Shown here piece after piece: positions 11,925-23,100 of a stretch of 64,000 nucleotides of DNA. The stretch covers positions 4,107,501-4,171,500 of the forward strand of contig OU696588.1 in NCBI GenBank assembly GCA_916048095.2, written 5' to 3'. Source of the stretch: Sacculina carcini. Lineage: Eukaryota > Arthropoda > Thecostraca > Sacculinidae. Numbering within the stretch: position 1 is the first letter of the stretch; every line of letters begins with the position of its first letter. A program made the translations under genes and the position numbers. Under the pieces are notes generated by a model. It did no database searches, was not told where the DNA came from, and worked only from the letters and a program-made list of their open reading frames with translations.

Positions 11925-12358
11925 AGTGAGAAATAGCGAGTGGCGGTGCGCATAATCACTGCAACCTGCTCGCGACCTTCACATAGCCGCGTGGACTCGC
12001 AGGTGCTGGCGCACATCCTCCGCCTAGCATTGCCGCAGGCAGGCTCGTCTAGTGCGCATGCGTAGTGTTGATGGGCGCGCCTCCTTCCCACGCCGTCTCT
12101 GACGTCACGGCAGATTTCAGAACGTTGAGATATGCGTGCGCTCCAAGCAACTAGGGGCCGGCGGCCGGCACGAATTCCTGCGCTGTGAATGCGTGCGTGT
12201 TGGCTGGCAGGTCCTCCATCGTTCACCAGTGTGTTTGTGTGGGTGTATGGGTGTGTTCCTATCAGCTCCATTCCGCGCGTGTGTGTGTTAGTGTTTGGCG
12301 AAAGTTCCCTGAGTGACTTTGTTGCTCATGATGTCGGTCACATAGCGAGACCAGTGAC
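11925..12358 (+). promoter_or_regulatory. CpG-rich putative internal promoter of the ankyrin gene
   Basis: This stretch is visibly GC- and CpG-rich inside a very AT-rich 7.7-kb intron. It contains a perfect palindromic CRE (TGACGTCA) at 12100-12107 and an NRF1-like TGCGCATGCG at 12053-12062, and there is a GGCCGGCGGCCGGC block near 12156. No TATA box is evident, consistent with a CpG-type promoter. An in-frame ATG follows at 12359. Internal promoters are known for small muscle ankyrin-1 in mammals; the function here is inferred. Confidence 0.45.
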
Positions 12359-12452
12359 ATGGCAGTGTGTTTGTGGACGAGTGACAGTGGTTGCAGGCGC
12401 TATGCTCGTGTGTCAGTCGACCAGCCCAGTGACAGGGGTGTTGATGTTGCAG
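12359..12452 (+). CDS. Possible alternative 5' coding segment of a headless ankyrin isoform
   Basis: An ATG at 12359 with G at -3 and G at +4 opens a frame with no stop that runs directly into the death-domain exon at 12453 in the correct reading frame. The extension would be 31 residues beginning MAVCLWTSDSGCRRYARV. It lies just downstream of a CpG-dense stretch with promoter-type motifs. If transcription starts there, no splice at 12452 is needed, and the product would lack the ANK, ZU5 and UPA parts and most of the death domain. This is an inference from open frame plus context; no transcript evidence is available. Confidence 0.4.
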
Positions 12453-12581
12453 GCAATAGACTGGCAGAGGCACTGCAGGCAGTTGGACGCGCAGATATTG
12501 TGCTCGAGACGGCCGAGGATGCTGTGCAGGTGACTGACCCTCTCGAGGCGGTCACGGCCAGGTCACAGCTCGACCAATCAG
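12453..12581 (+). CDS. ANK: Ankyrin exon: last death-domain helix and linker
   Basis: Joined in phase 1 to the exon ending at 4753 it reads GNRLAEALQAVGRADIVLET, the conserved final death-domain helix of ankyrins (GN.L..AL...GR.DIV). It continues with a linker (DPLEAVTARSQLDQS). The acceptor AG is at 12451-12452 and the donor GTATGT at 12582. The intron before it is 7.7 kb, by far the longest of the visible ankyrin introns. The frame is also open upstream of the acceptor back to an ATG at 12359 (see the alternative first exon). Confidence 0.93.
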
Positions 12582-13725
12582 GTATGTCGCGTGTCAGCTC
12601 TCTGAACAGACCACCAGATCAACGTCATTATTGCCCTAAATCTCCCGCCTCTGTTATGGTATGTAATGATTAGCCAGTAAACAAGGTGAAATGTGAAGAA
12701 CGGTATAAATTCAGTATATTTTTGACTCGGACGGTTTGGATTGGTGTTTCTCATGTTTTATTGATTATTTGTGTAAATGTTTATATATACCTTGTTGTAT
12801 TTATTTATTTTTGTTAATACTATTCCAATGCATTTTGTATACAGCTAACTATAATTGCATTGTGGTATTTCCTGGATGTGCTCCATGAATTTAAAGTAAT
12901 CAAGGCACTGAGACATGACAAAACAAATATTGTTTTTAGAATAAATTTTCGTTATTTGAGAACAGTTCTTTATAACAATTTATATTTCAACAAGTGACAT
13001 TCAATTGCGACACCAAATTTATTGTTGCTAAAATTAGTGCTAATTTCTTAAATAAATTACACAATTTGTTTTGTACTTGGAATAATTCATGCTTCATCAC
13101 ACTCATTTACTCTCGAGGATGTGTTGTATGGCCAAGCTAACGGCAGAACATTTTGTGAAAATATAATTATTTCATCAGTTTATTGTGGGTGACTTTTGTA
13201 CATCTGTATTCATGGGCATATATCCTGGATGTATGGGTGGTATATACAACCCCACCTAAATACATCTTGTAAGCAACTCAGATACTTGACAATACTTTAT
13301 TGGATAGATATCATTGCCAAAATGTTCAGGCGATTTTGCGTCATTGTTGTTCTCAAATATTGTCTTATTAATTTCAACTTGCAAGATTTTTTGTCAATGT
13401 TATACGAAGGGTTGTATTCCTGCATGATTCGTGTGCGAGGCCACCACCAATATGAGGTCCTAGGTGGCCTCCTAGTTAGCCTATACCTAGGGCCAACACT
13501 GCACGGGATTTAAAACCACATCTGTTCAAGCATGGATGAGTTGGTTGTTATTCAACGATCATCTAGCAACACTCCCGCATCCGCGCAAACTTGTTTTTAA
13601 TTGTTTCTTGCACATTTGCGCCTATTTTCTCGATATTCCCACTGTCTATTGTTTTTCCCTTACTTTTACGCGCCTGTGTGTTTATATTAGTGCGCTGGGT
13701 TAATACACGTGGTTGCTGTTTGCAG
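12582..13725 (+). other. Ankyrin intron, AT-rich, no gene seen
   Basis: Nothing recognisable is seen except a short GC-richer patch at about 13430-13510 with internal complementarity (AGGTCCTAGGTGGCC), possibly a transposon remnant. Confidence 0.5.
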
Positions 13726-13821
13726 ATGGCTGCAAGTTTATGTACTTCTCTTGTCCTCCAGTACCCTATAATCTGAAGATACCTTTGGATTGTATACGTG
13801 TGCGATGTGATTTTGTGGCAG
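13726..13821 (+). CDS. Optional 5' extension of the ankyrin linker exon (alternative acceptor)
   Basis: The sequence between the acceptor TTTGCAG (ending 13725) and the acceptor at 13821 is exactly 96 bases, is free of stops in the ankyrin frame and keeps phase 1. It encodes a segment with CKFMYFSCPPVPYNLKIP and LDCIRVRCDF. Whether it is used cannot be told from sequence alone. Confidence 0.45.
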
Positions 13822-14148
13822 GATTTGAGACACTCCAGGATGAACTTGCTCAAGGATCCAGCAGCACTGGACACGATGTCAAGTACTCCACCGAACAGAA
13901 GACAAGCAGGGCTGTGGTGACCCCTCGTGACCTCCCGGTCACAGGTCAGGTCACCGTTTCCGATCTCAGGTCATCCGAGGATGAATCACCAGTGGTGGCA
14001 TCCTCGGTGACCTCGGCTGCTGCAGCTGTTGACAATAGGCGCCAAGGAAACAAGCAGTTGGTTCTAGACGAACTTGGTGAGGCTCTGGTACGCATGGAGA
14101 AATCACAGCCTCCACTGTCTACTGCACTCACCAAAATGACGTCATCAG
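13822..14148 (+). CDS. ANK: Ankyrin exon: Ser/Thr/Val-rich linker after death domain
   Basis: The 109-codon exon in phase 1-1 begins FETLQDELAQGSSS and is low in hydrophobic core residues (SDLRSSEDESPVVASSVTSA). The acceptor is AG at 13820-13821 and the donor is GTTAAC at 14149. The frame is also open upstream to a second acceptor (CAG at 13723-13725) with a better pyrimidine tract and the same phase. That form would add 32 residues containing four cysteines. No domain is recognised. Confidence 0.7.
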
Positions 14149-14346
14149 GTTAACATCACTTGCTTCTTCATCATTCCATTATTTCTTTCTTAAAACTATG
14201 AATTATTAGGGTTTTTTTCTCGCTCAACTACATTACCCAGTACAGTACAGTGTATCCGAAAGGGGCCAGATATTCTTGAAGATTTTTTCACTAGCTCAAA
14301 CATTAATTGTGCTTTGTTTTGGTAACTTATATTTGCATATGTGTGC

Positions 14347-14377
<31 letters not shown>

Positions 14378-14559
14378 AGTGTGTGTGTGTGTGTTTTTAT
14401 ACTATTGTGTCACTATTCTCTAACTGTATGCGTAGCAAGCTGATATAGGGATACTTATCCTGTTAGTTAAGTGTAATAAAAACAAATATTTATTTTCCCA
14501 ATGCCGTGCGGCCACGTGTTGATGTATCTTCTTTTGTCATTGCACATTGCACATTGCAG

Positions 14560-14718
14560 ACTTGAGCTCAGTCGTTGCAGAGCCCGAGGTGGTTGTGCAA
14601 GACAAGAGCGTGCGTTCTGCTGTGACAGCCACTGCAGTGGTCACCACTGCCGCGGTACAGCAGAGCAGAACCACGTCACACACGCCCCCCGACCACACAG
14701 CACAGCGGCCACACCAAC
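14560..14718 (+). CDS. Ankyrin linker exon (probable), Val/Thr-rich
   Basis: The acceptor CATTGCAG ends at 14559 and the phase 1 frame reads LSSVVAEPEVVVQDKSVRSA then VTATAVVTTAAVQQSR. A phase-1 donor GTCAGC at 14719 gives a 53-codon symmetric exon, but this donor is weak. Without it the frame stays open to a stop at 14904-14906 and would add a strongly hydrophobic tail (ending YKCHY). Either a cassette exon or an alternative 3'-terminal exon is possible. Confidence 0.55.
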
Positions 14719-15534
14719 GTCAGCTTAGCAAATACATCATACACAACTGCCAAATTGCCGTGACATTCTCCTCAGTGCTGTTTTTATTCATTCATCTCGT
14801 GTCTGCATTATCACTTGGTTTTATATATTCACTTTCTTATTATACATTCACCTCACATACACACATCACTGTTTCATTGTCGACATCATATAAGTGTCAT
14901 TATTAAGTGATATTGTAAGTTTGTTTATAAGAACCACGACGTGAAGAACAAATATATGTACTTGATGATAATAATGATAATTATTACATGATAATAATAA
15001 TAATAATAATAGTGATGATGATTTTAGCCTGACAGTCCATATTGCTGCTAGAAACATTCACATTTTGGTAGTGGACATTGTGGTGTACGTTGCTGTGAGG
15101 CTTTATCAAGTGGCTTGAAAGAACTGTTGTTTTATGGGAAAATTGTTCATTTGAGTCAGGACTGTGAAGATCAGCAGCACACATCTGGATTATTAGAACC
15201 ATTCATATGAGTCTCACTGCATGAGCCCCACAATATTACCATCACATTATGTTCAAATGGTTTTCCGGTTGAAAATATTCATCGAGCTTTAACGTAATAC
15301 AAATTTCACACGAGTCCCAATTTTACAAAAATAGTCCCAATGTTTCCATGCAGTTCAACTGAAATACAAAATGCATCTGCACCTTTGATTATGATGCCTT
15401 ATTTTGTCATTTTGCAATTATTTTTGGTAATCAATGGCTTTTGTGTATGCGCTACTGCGGATTTTTCTGTTTGTGTGTGCGCGTTTTGTGTATGTATATA
15501 TAGATATATGTGTGTGTGTGTTTGTGCTTTTTAG

Positions 15535-15636
15535 ATACACGCGCAACGATACAACAACAAACAAGCGATACTTCTTCGAATTTCGAGTCTCAAAATGCTC
15601 CAGTTTCGACCACGATCACAACAACATCTCTTGAAG
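15535..15636 (+). CDS. Small ankyrin linker exon, Thr/Ser/Gln-rich
   Basis: A 34-codon phase 1-1 exon lies between acceptor CTTTTTAG (ending 15534, preceded by a (TG)n run) and donor GTGCCA at 15637. It reads TRATIQQQTSDTSSNFESQN and APVSTTITTTSLE. Composition resembles the neighbouring Ser/Thr-rich linkers. There is no known domain. Confidence 0.55.
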
Positions 15637-15779
15637 GTGCCAATATAAACAATATTTTCGTACAAATATTAACACACAGGCGCGTAAAAGAGTAGCGAAA
15701 TCAACAATGAGGCAGATGGAATATTCAGAATCAAGGCGTAGACGAACAACAAACAACGAGAGGAATATTAGCTCTGCTT

Positions 15780-16270
15780 TTATTTAATTTAATCATATGT
15801 AAATTAATTAAATTTGAGATTAATTTAATTCAAGTTAATATAAATCAACATGACTTAAATCAATTTAATTTAAAATCATTTAAATATATTTAATAAAAAT
15901 TTAACATAATTTAACGTAGTTTAATTTAATTTATTTGAATTAAATTATTCAAGTTATATTTATTTGAATTAAGTTTATTTAAATTTAATTTTAATATTTT
16001 TTTTTAATTATATTTATTTTAAAACAAAAATTATTCATAATAATTTGATTTTAAATGTTTAGTTTAGTTATTTTAATGTAAAATAATCTATTTTAATTTT
16101 ACTTCATTATTTTGATTATTTAAATCGAATATATTTTAATTAACGTGATCTAATTAATTTGAATTTAACTTAATTTAATTTTATTCCGTTCTATTTATTT
16201 TATTGTAATTTAATTTAATTTAAATAATTTTATTTAGTATAATTTAATTTAATTGAGTTTAGTTTGCTCT
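15780..16270 (+). repeat. AT-rich low-complexity tract (TTTAATTTAA-like)
   Basis: About 490 bases consist mostly of degenerate TTTAATTTAA and AAATTTAA words without open frames. It lies in the intron between the exons at 15535 and 16376. Confidence 0.85.
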
Positions 16271-16287
16271 TAACGTGGAACGATATG

Positions 16288-16370
16288 TAAGTTTGGTATT
16301 AGTTAATTATGTGCTAATTAGTTGTGTTTGGTATTAGTTAATTATGTGCTAATTAGTTGTGTTTGGTATT
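16288..16370 (+). repeat. 35-bp direct repeat (2.3 copies) ending at a 3' splice site
   Basis: GTTTGGTATTAGTTAATTAT followed by GTGCTAATTAGTTGT is repeated exactly, and a third partial copy (GTTTGGTATT) ends immediately before GACAG, the acceptor of the microexon at 16376. Confidence 0.9.
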
Positions 16371-16375
16371 GACAG

Positions 16376-16423
16376 GCGGCGTTGACGTCGCTATTACTGA
16401 TTCAAGCAACGCTCATAAGCCAG
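16376..16423 (+). CDS. 16-codon microexon of the ankyrin linker
   Basis: A 48-base phase 1-1 exon (GVDVAITDSSNAHKP) is bounded by acceptor TTGACAG (ending 16375) and donor GTACAG at 16424. The 35-base direct repeat just upstream ends next to the acceptor. Its symmetry, short length and match to the phase of neighbouring exons support it; conservation cannot be checked here. Confidence 0.5.
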
Positions 16424-17164
16424 GTACAGTTCACACCTGACATGCATCACTACATACTGCCTATTATTGTATGCCATATTAAGCTGATAGAGAGGCCATA
16501 CAAGCCATATTTATGCTCATATTATTGTTAATATATTCATTTCATTTCATTTATAATTATCTCATTTCAAATATCTTAAGGAATCGTAATAAATGTGTAA
16601 TATATATTTCTTATTAATTAGTAAGCAGTATATCAAGTATACTATACTATTTATTTATTAATATAAAGAGTAGAATATATAAATATAGTGAATTATTTGC
16701 TATTGTTTTACATTATTCATCATTATACAATTAAATTGCTTTACTCAAACTTGGGCATTTAACTTAATTGCTTGAAATAATAATATATTTTGAATATGTC
16801 AAAATAGCCAATAACAGTGACAGTATACAGTTCAGGAATTGTATGATTGCACATTATAGTTCTGTGTTAACTATATAGATTGCAATCAATCTGACAAATG
16901 CCTTCTCATGCTCCACTCACAGTATTTAGCGTCAACACTTCATTGCATATTGCATGCTGTTCATCTTTGTTTGTCATTTTTGCCAAATTATTTTTGTGTG
17001 CCGTGGTTATTTTTACTATTATTTCTGGGTATATTTTATTTACGGGTGTTTTTTTATTTTATGATTTCTTGGTTTGTTATATGTTTGTGTGAGCGTGTAT
17101 GGGGCGTGTGTGTGTGTGTGTCGTGGTATATAACATGTGTTTGTCGAATTTGGTGCGGGTGTAG
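16424..17164 (+). other. Ankyrin intron before the giant exon
   Basis: AT-rich, with a short (TG)n run at about 17105-17121 upstream of the acceptor. No coding sequence or mobile element is recognised. Confidence 0.6.
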
Positions 17165-20100
17165 GTTTCTATTGGCGGCAGTATGTGGACGCGTCACCAG
17201 TGCCCAAACGTCGCCGACACCTCATTCGTCTTGCGACCACTTCTGCTCCCTCGGCCGACATTGAGTCCGATTTTGGTCCCCTAGTGACCCGTTACAAACA
17301 CGCTCATGCACTTTTGCCCTTTATTGATAGTTTTCCTGACGATTTTGACAATCCTTCATCCGCTCCCGTTGCCTCGGCGTCTTCAGCTTCGCAAACCAGT
17401 TCCTCTTCGGATGATTTTGATCAAATGGAACCTCGTCGTCGTAGAAAATTGAGAAAGAAGAAAATGTTAAGTTCGCGTGATTCTAGCAGTGCTAGTTCCT
17501 CAGAAGATGAAACGGGTGATACATCAGTATCGCCGTTTAAACGTATAAGGAATTTCTTCTATCGGTCCGTTTCTCCGCAGCATAGAGGTATACCTCAAGA
17601 AAAAGCTCCTTTGTCATCCAAGTCCGGTGGAAATCTCAAATTTCACAGTCATCCTGAAAATCAAGAGACCGGCAATGATAATTCAACAACTCCCGATGAC
17701 AGTGCATTTTCTAGACGTGCCCAGAACAACGGCGATGACGGTAATGACGAAGATGACAACAATGGTGAAAGTAAGCGCGATGGACAATGTTCAGATAATG
17801 ACAGTAGTTCTCACGAAAATGACACAAAGCAGGTGAACGGGAAACGACTGAGAACACCGAGCTCATCAGACTCGGAATGCGACTCTCACAGACTAAATGG
17901 AAAGTCCGCCTGTTCCTCCGAAGACGTACAAGAAATTATTGTGCCACTCGGAAGTGTTCTAGAAGTGCTGGATTTTACTGACGGCAGTCATCGACTGACT
18001 GTGAGCAGGGACATCAATGAGGAGGCTCGCCCTCATGTGTCCGATGAAGGGAAAATGCTGCGTGGTCAGGCGAACAAGCAACGACGAGTTTGGGTACACA
18101 GCGTTGACACGAAGGCCGATGTGTGGCTCACAGAAACTGGTGACTCGGCCACACAAACACTGGCAGATGGTACCGTCAAACATACGTACAGGCCGCACCG
18201 TGGATGGAGGCTCAAACTGACCGAAAATGATCCACAAACAGAGCAAAAGCTTGCTTTAAAAGAACACGACTTTATATCGAAACCAAAGTCGAAGACGTTT
18301 CTTGAAAGAGTGTTCAAGCGGAAGCATGGGGAATATGATGTAAATCCCGATTTGAGTGCATCTCTGAATTCGAAATTGAATATGCAACAGGTCAAGTCAG
18401 ATTACAATGAAATGAAACCTGTTCAAGAAGAGTCTATACGGCAGGATAACGTTGTCAACGTTCACAATATTTACAGAGCCAGAGAACCTAACCAGAAATC
18501 AAAAACTGATATAGGAAGATTGCTTTGTAGCCTTTGTCCCCCCAGACCAAATTTTTCTATTCCCAGCGATTCTGAAATAATAATATTGGATTATCCTGAT
18601 GGCAGGCGTGAACTGGTGGTGCGACAGAATCATACATTAGAATCGATATCAGAATCACACTTAGTTGACTCGTCCGTTCCACTGTCTCAGGTGGAGGGTG
18701 CCAATGTGGAATACTCCATTTTGCCTGATGGCACTAAGTCAACTTCATATGTGCCAAAAGAATCGTGGAATATGGACTTTGCTGCTATCGATTCCGGTGG
18801 AATAATCAACGGCGACAATATATTCTCCCCCGTAAATGGGAATCTTGTAGAGAGTGAATGGGTGGAAAGAAAACGATTTTGGATGTTGGCAAATAGCAAT
18901 AAGGTTGAGATATCTGACCTGGTCAAATCTCTGGTTCCTGAGGGTGGCATTCACATACCCAAGCGTGCATCCATACATGTGGTAAATAGGAAGGATGGTA
19001 GTAGATATATGATGGTTGTCAATGACATATCGAAAGTTAAGTGTCCCGTTATTCCCCCTGGCTCTAAATTGTGCAACATAGTCTATACCAATGGTGACGA
19101 ATGCAAGGTATGCGTTCAGAAAATAGCTTGTGATAATCAAGCTTTATTGAGGAATGTTAAAAAGGCCAAAGAGTATAATTCCTTATTACCTAACGGTGAT
19201 TCTAAAGTTGTGTACGTCCCAAAAACCAGGTGGAACTTTAATGTTTCAAGCAGTAGCTCTGAATCGTCGGGTGCTTCAGAGATTGAAAACGATGGTAAAG
19301 GGTTAAAAGGTACGACACGTTCTGATGGGGCACTTAATACTCGAGTGAAATTTGAAAAAGATATCTATGGTGGGCAGAAAGTATTTGACAAGCTAGAAGA
19401 GTTCTTGACTGAATTTCTCACTGAAAGCGATTGTCACAAAATCGTAATTGAAGATAACACCGAGATAGACATTATTGATGATACAGACAATGGAATACGC
19501 TATCTTATAGCAAGAAATCCTAGTGTAGACTCGAATGATAACTCTGACGGGATAGCAATTGATGAAGACAAACAAGAACTTCCAAAGAATGCCTTTAAGG
19601 TTGCATATGGTCATGATATTCCGATGTTACGGTCTGCTGACGTATTATGCTCAACAAACTCCAATGGAAGTCGAATTACTACATTGAGGCCAAAATTTGC
19701 TGGAGCATGGACTCAGGTGGACAGTCAGGACTTTTCTGTAAATAATTCCAATATTTCAGGCAAACATAAAAACCGTACACCTTCGAATGTGCCATTATTG
19801 CGGCTTCCTTCACATACATCTAAAGTTCATAGATTGAAAAATGTTGGAGATCTGCTCGTGGAATTAATTCCTCATGTAGATGTATCCGAGGTGTTCATGA
19901 ATAATTCATCTTTTATCGAGGTGATTGATAAGATAAATAGTGACACGAATCTCAGTGAGCGTGTTCTCAATATACATTCAATGGTCAAAATAGAGGCACC
20001 CAGTAATAACAACAGCATTACGGCAAGCACGGATAATCCATTGACATATCCTGGGATGAAAGTTATTAGTGATGGAGAAAACACTGAAGGCAGTGAAAAT

Positions 20101-23100
20101 TTGTGCTCTCAAAGTTTCATTGGAGACCCGAAATTTCAGTTGCCCGTTGTAGATCTCACTACCATGGAGGATATCTTATTAGAGGATGGTTCTAATAAAA
20201 GGATCTATCGACAGCAGCCCGGAAGTGATTGGTCTGGACAAATTGTAAAATTGATCGCAGGTAATCGTAAACTGTTAGCGAAAATGAGTGACAAAACGAA
20301 AATTCGGCATATGACACTGCCTGGTCGTCACGAGGCTCAAGCTGATTTAAAAGTTCATGATATTAAACTTCTGCTGAATGAACTCATTGACAGTACTTTA
20401 CATTCCAAGGTCGACCTTCGTAATAATTCCGAAGTACATATTATAGATTCGCCCCCAGAGTACAAAACAAGGCATGTAGAAATTGTGACAAATGTATCCG
20501 ATACTGCTGGGACGACTCTGGCTGATAATGTTGAAAGTAGGAGTGTTATAAGCCCTGTTGATATGTCAAAACAAGCCGTTGTTCAAGTGTATTGCGCCAA
20601 TCCAGATGTTAGCCTACCTCATCTAAAATCTGCCCTTGTTGAAGATTATTTAACTGACGATAAGAAAAAGAAAAGGGTTTATAGGCCAAAGGGGGGTCGT
20701 TGGTTTCCATCTCTGGATGTAAATACAGAAATTGACTTGGAAAATGGTTCATTAAGAATATATCCTAAGAGAGGAGGTTCATTGGACAGGTTACAACATA
20801 TTTCTATTGCTGAAAAGATACGTACATTCTTTGGTTTCACTCCTAAGCTTACGGTAACAAACGATAAGGAGCCTACTTCCCATTGTTCCTCTCGTAATGA
20901 GCATACTATTGAGGCTGAACAAATAAGGGATTGTGATGTTGTCAGCTTTAAAAGCGATTTGACCACTAGAAAGGTTTCTAGTAGTGCTGGCTCAGAAGAC
21001 GGAGAAAAGGAGATAAGATATGCCCGCGTAGATCACAAAGTAGGGATGGGGTTCTCTCGAAGAGAGGATGTAGGCAGTGATTCAATTGAAAGAAAAAACA
21101 GCTCAAAACCAACCGAAAGTTCATTAAACTGTAGTGTTGATTCTCAACCAGAAATGAAACGGCTGCTGAGTTTTAATCTGAAGAACTTACATAATATATT
21201 CAGAGATGGCCAGCGCGTTGATATACAACGTGGAACTAAATCTACCTTTGACGGATTGGACAGTTTGTTTTATCTTCTACCTGAGGCGGTTGTCAGTCAA
21301 CTGCGCGTAAATGACCAGACTGAAGTCACCGTAACAGACTCTCCAGATCTGAAGAATCGTCTGGTGTCATTCTCAACTAAGATACCTGAAGACCGATTGA
21401 ACAAGTTGCCCCCCGGCTTGAACGTGATCAAGATGACCGATAATGATGGTAATGTCACACATGTGCTCAAACAGGAATACAATTGTGATGTAGACACTGA
21501 CTTACAGATACCTCACGGTATTGTATTTGAGCGTTCTAGATTATCCGACGGATCCCATGAGAGCTCTTACAAACCGAAAAAGGGTCACGTCTGGTCGGCA
21601 ATTTATATGCCCATTTTTGACATTCCCGATTGGAAATTCCAGACCACTGCTAAGTCTTCTGAAAAGATTATAACACCTGATAAAATCGCACCCAGTCACA
21701 CGTTTGATTTGAAAATGCCATCGTTTTCATTTGGCAAAGGAGCAAAGTCGCCGAAGTTTGATGGGATTGACCGTATGCTCGAGTACCTACTTCCAGAATC
21801 CGATCTATCCAAGGTTCGTATCCGAGACAACACAGAGGTTGAAGTGGTTGATTTGCCAGATATGAAAGGACGACATATACTTGTGAAGACACCAGTTGAC
21901 AGCAATGAAACCGACACTTTGTCCTCTGAGCTTGATGTGGAGCGTGTGGAAATGCCCGACGGTTCCATTAAATGTGTGATCAATCAGAGGTTTGATGGCG
22001 ACGTGAATTTACCTCTGCCAAAATTGTCTGGTGCTGAAACTACTCATGCGAAACAAATTGACGGTTCAAAAAGAACCACACTTAAACCCAAATCAGGTTT
22101 CCGTTGGCCTTCTATTACCCTTCCTACATTTGACCTGCCCGACTGGAATTTCAAATCGGATGGTAATATTGATGCTAACGGTGGTGAGGGCATCGATGTC
22201 CAAGTCGTCAAACCGCTCTCATCAGCCACCATGAAATCTCCGAAGGCACCCAAGTTTGATGGTATAGACACAATGTTGGCATATTTTCTTTCTGAACCAG
22301 AAATGGCTACATTGCGTATTCGTGATGATACTGAGGTGGACGTTGTTGACAGTCCAAGTGATGGGTCACGCAAGGTGATTGTGAGAACGAATGTGCCGGA
22401 TAATCTGGTGACCAGTGTGCCGTCTGGATTTCAAGTGGCACAAGTCACACTGGAAGATGACAAGGTGAACAACATTCTCACTCAAACTTTCAACAGCGAC
22501 GTAAATTTGTCAATGCCAAAATTGACTGGTGCTGATATTGAACAAACGAATATGTATGATGACACGCAAAAAAACACTTTCAAGCCAAGAGTTGGATACA
22601 GTTGGCCCGAGCCTTGTCTGCCTACTCCTGATATAACAGACTGGAGATTTGGGCGTGAGAAACAATCTGACAGTTTACCGAGAAATGTTGAGAAGGATGA
22701 GCAACATCCCAATTTCGGTCTTAAATTGCCCTCACTCAGCTTTGGCAAGTCTGTTAAAGTACCTAAATTCGACGGCATTGACGCCTTCCTGAGACACCTG
22801 CTACCAGAGATCGATCTTGGTGAGATGTGTCTACGTGACAATTCCGAGATTGAATTGCTTGATCCGATCGATGCTACACGGCGAGAGATTGCCATTAAGA
22901 CTAGTTTGCCCGATGCAGACTCGAAAAACCTGCCTCGATCAGTGCATGTTGACGAGATGCATCAGTCTGATGGCGCAGTTAATAAAATTTTGACGCAGAC
23001 ATTCGACGGAGATGCCTGTATTGAAATTCCAAAACTATCGTGTGCAAATGTCAGCTCTGCTAAACTACCCGATGGATCGGTGAAAACATCAATCAAACCA

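Larger units (their letters stand above)
4754..12452 (+). other. Long ankyrin intron (7.7 kb) rich in repeats
   Basis: It contains a (CT)n tract (4766-4927), a hAT MITE (5129-5402), (TG)n tracts (about 5656-5723 and 5846-5911), a 38-bp hairpin (6690-6727), hAT-family fragments (7435-7700), a decayed hAT transposase (7841-8940), diverged ~400-bp repeats (10130-11090) and the CpG-rich putative promoter. I see no ankyrin exon in it. Confidence 0.7.

Noticed and set aside
12189..12533. Plus-strand frame beginning MRACWLAGPPSF
   Set aside because: It is out of frame with the death-domain exon it overlaps; the frame starting at 12359 is the compatible one.
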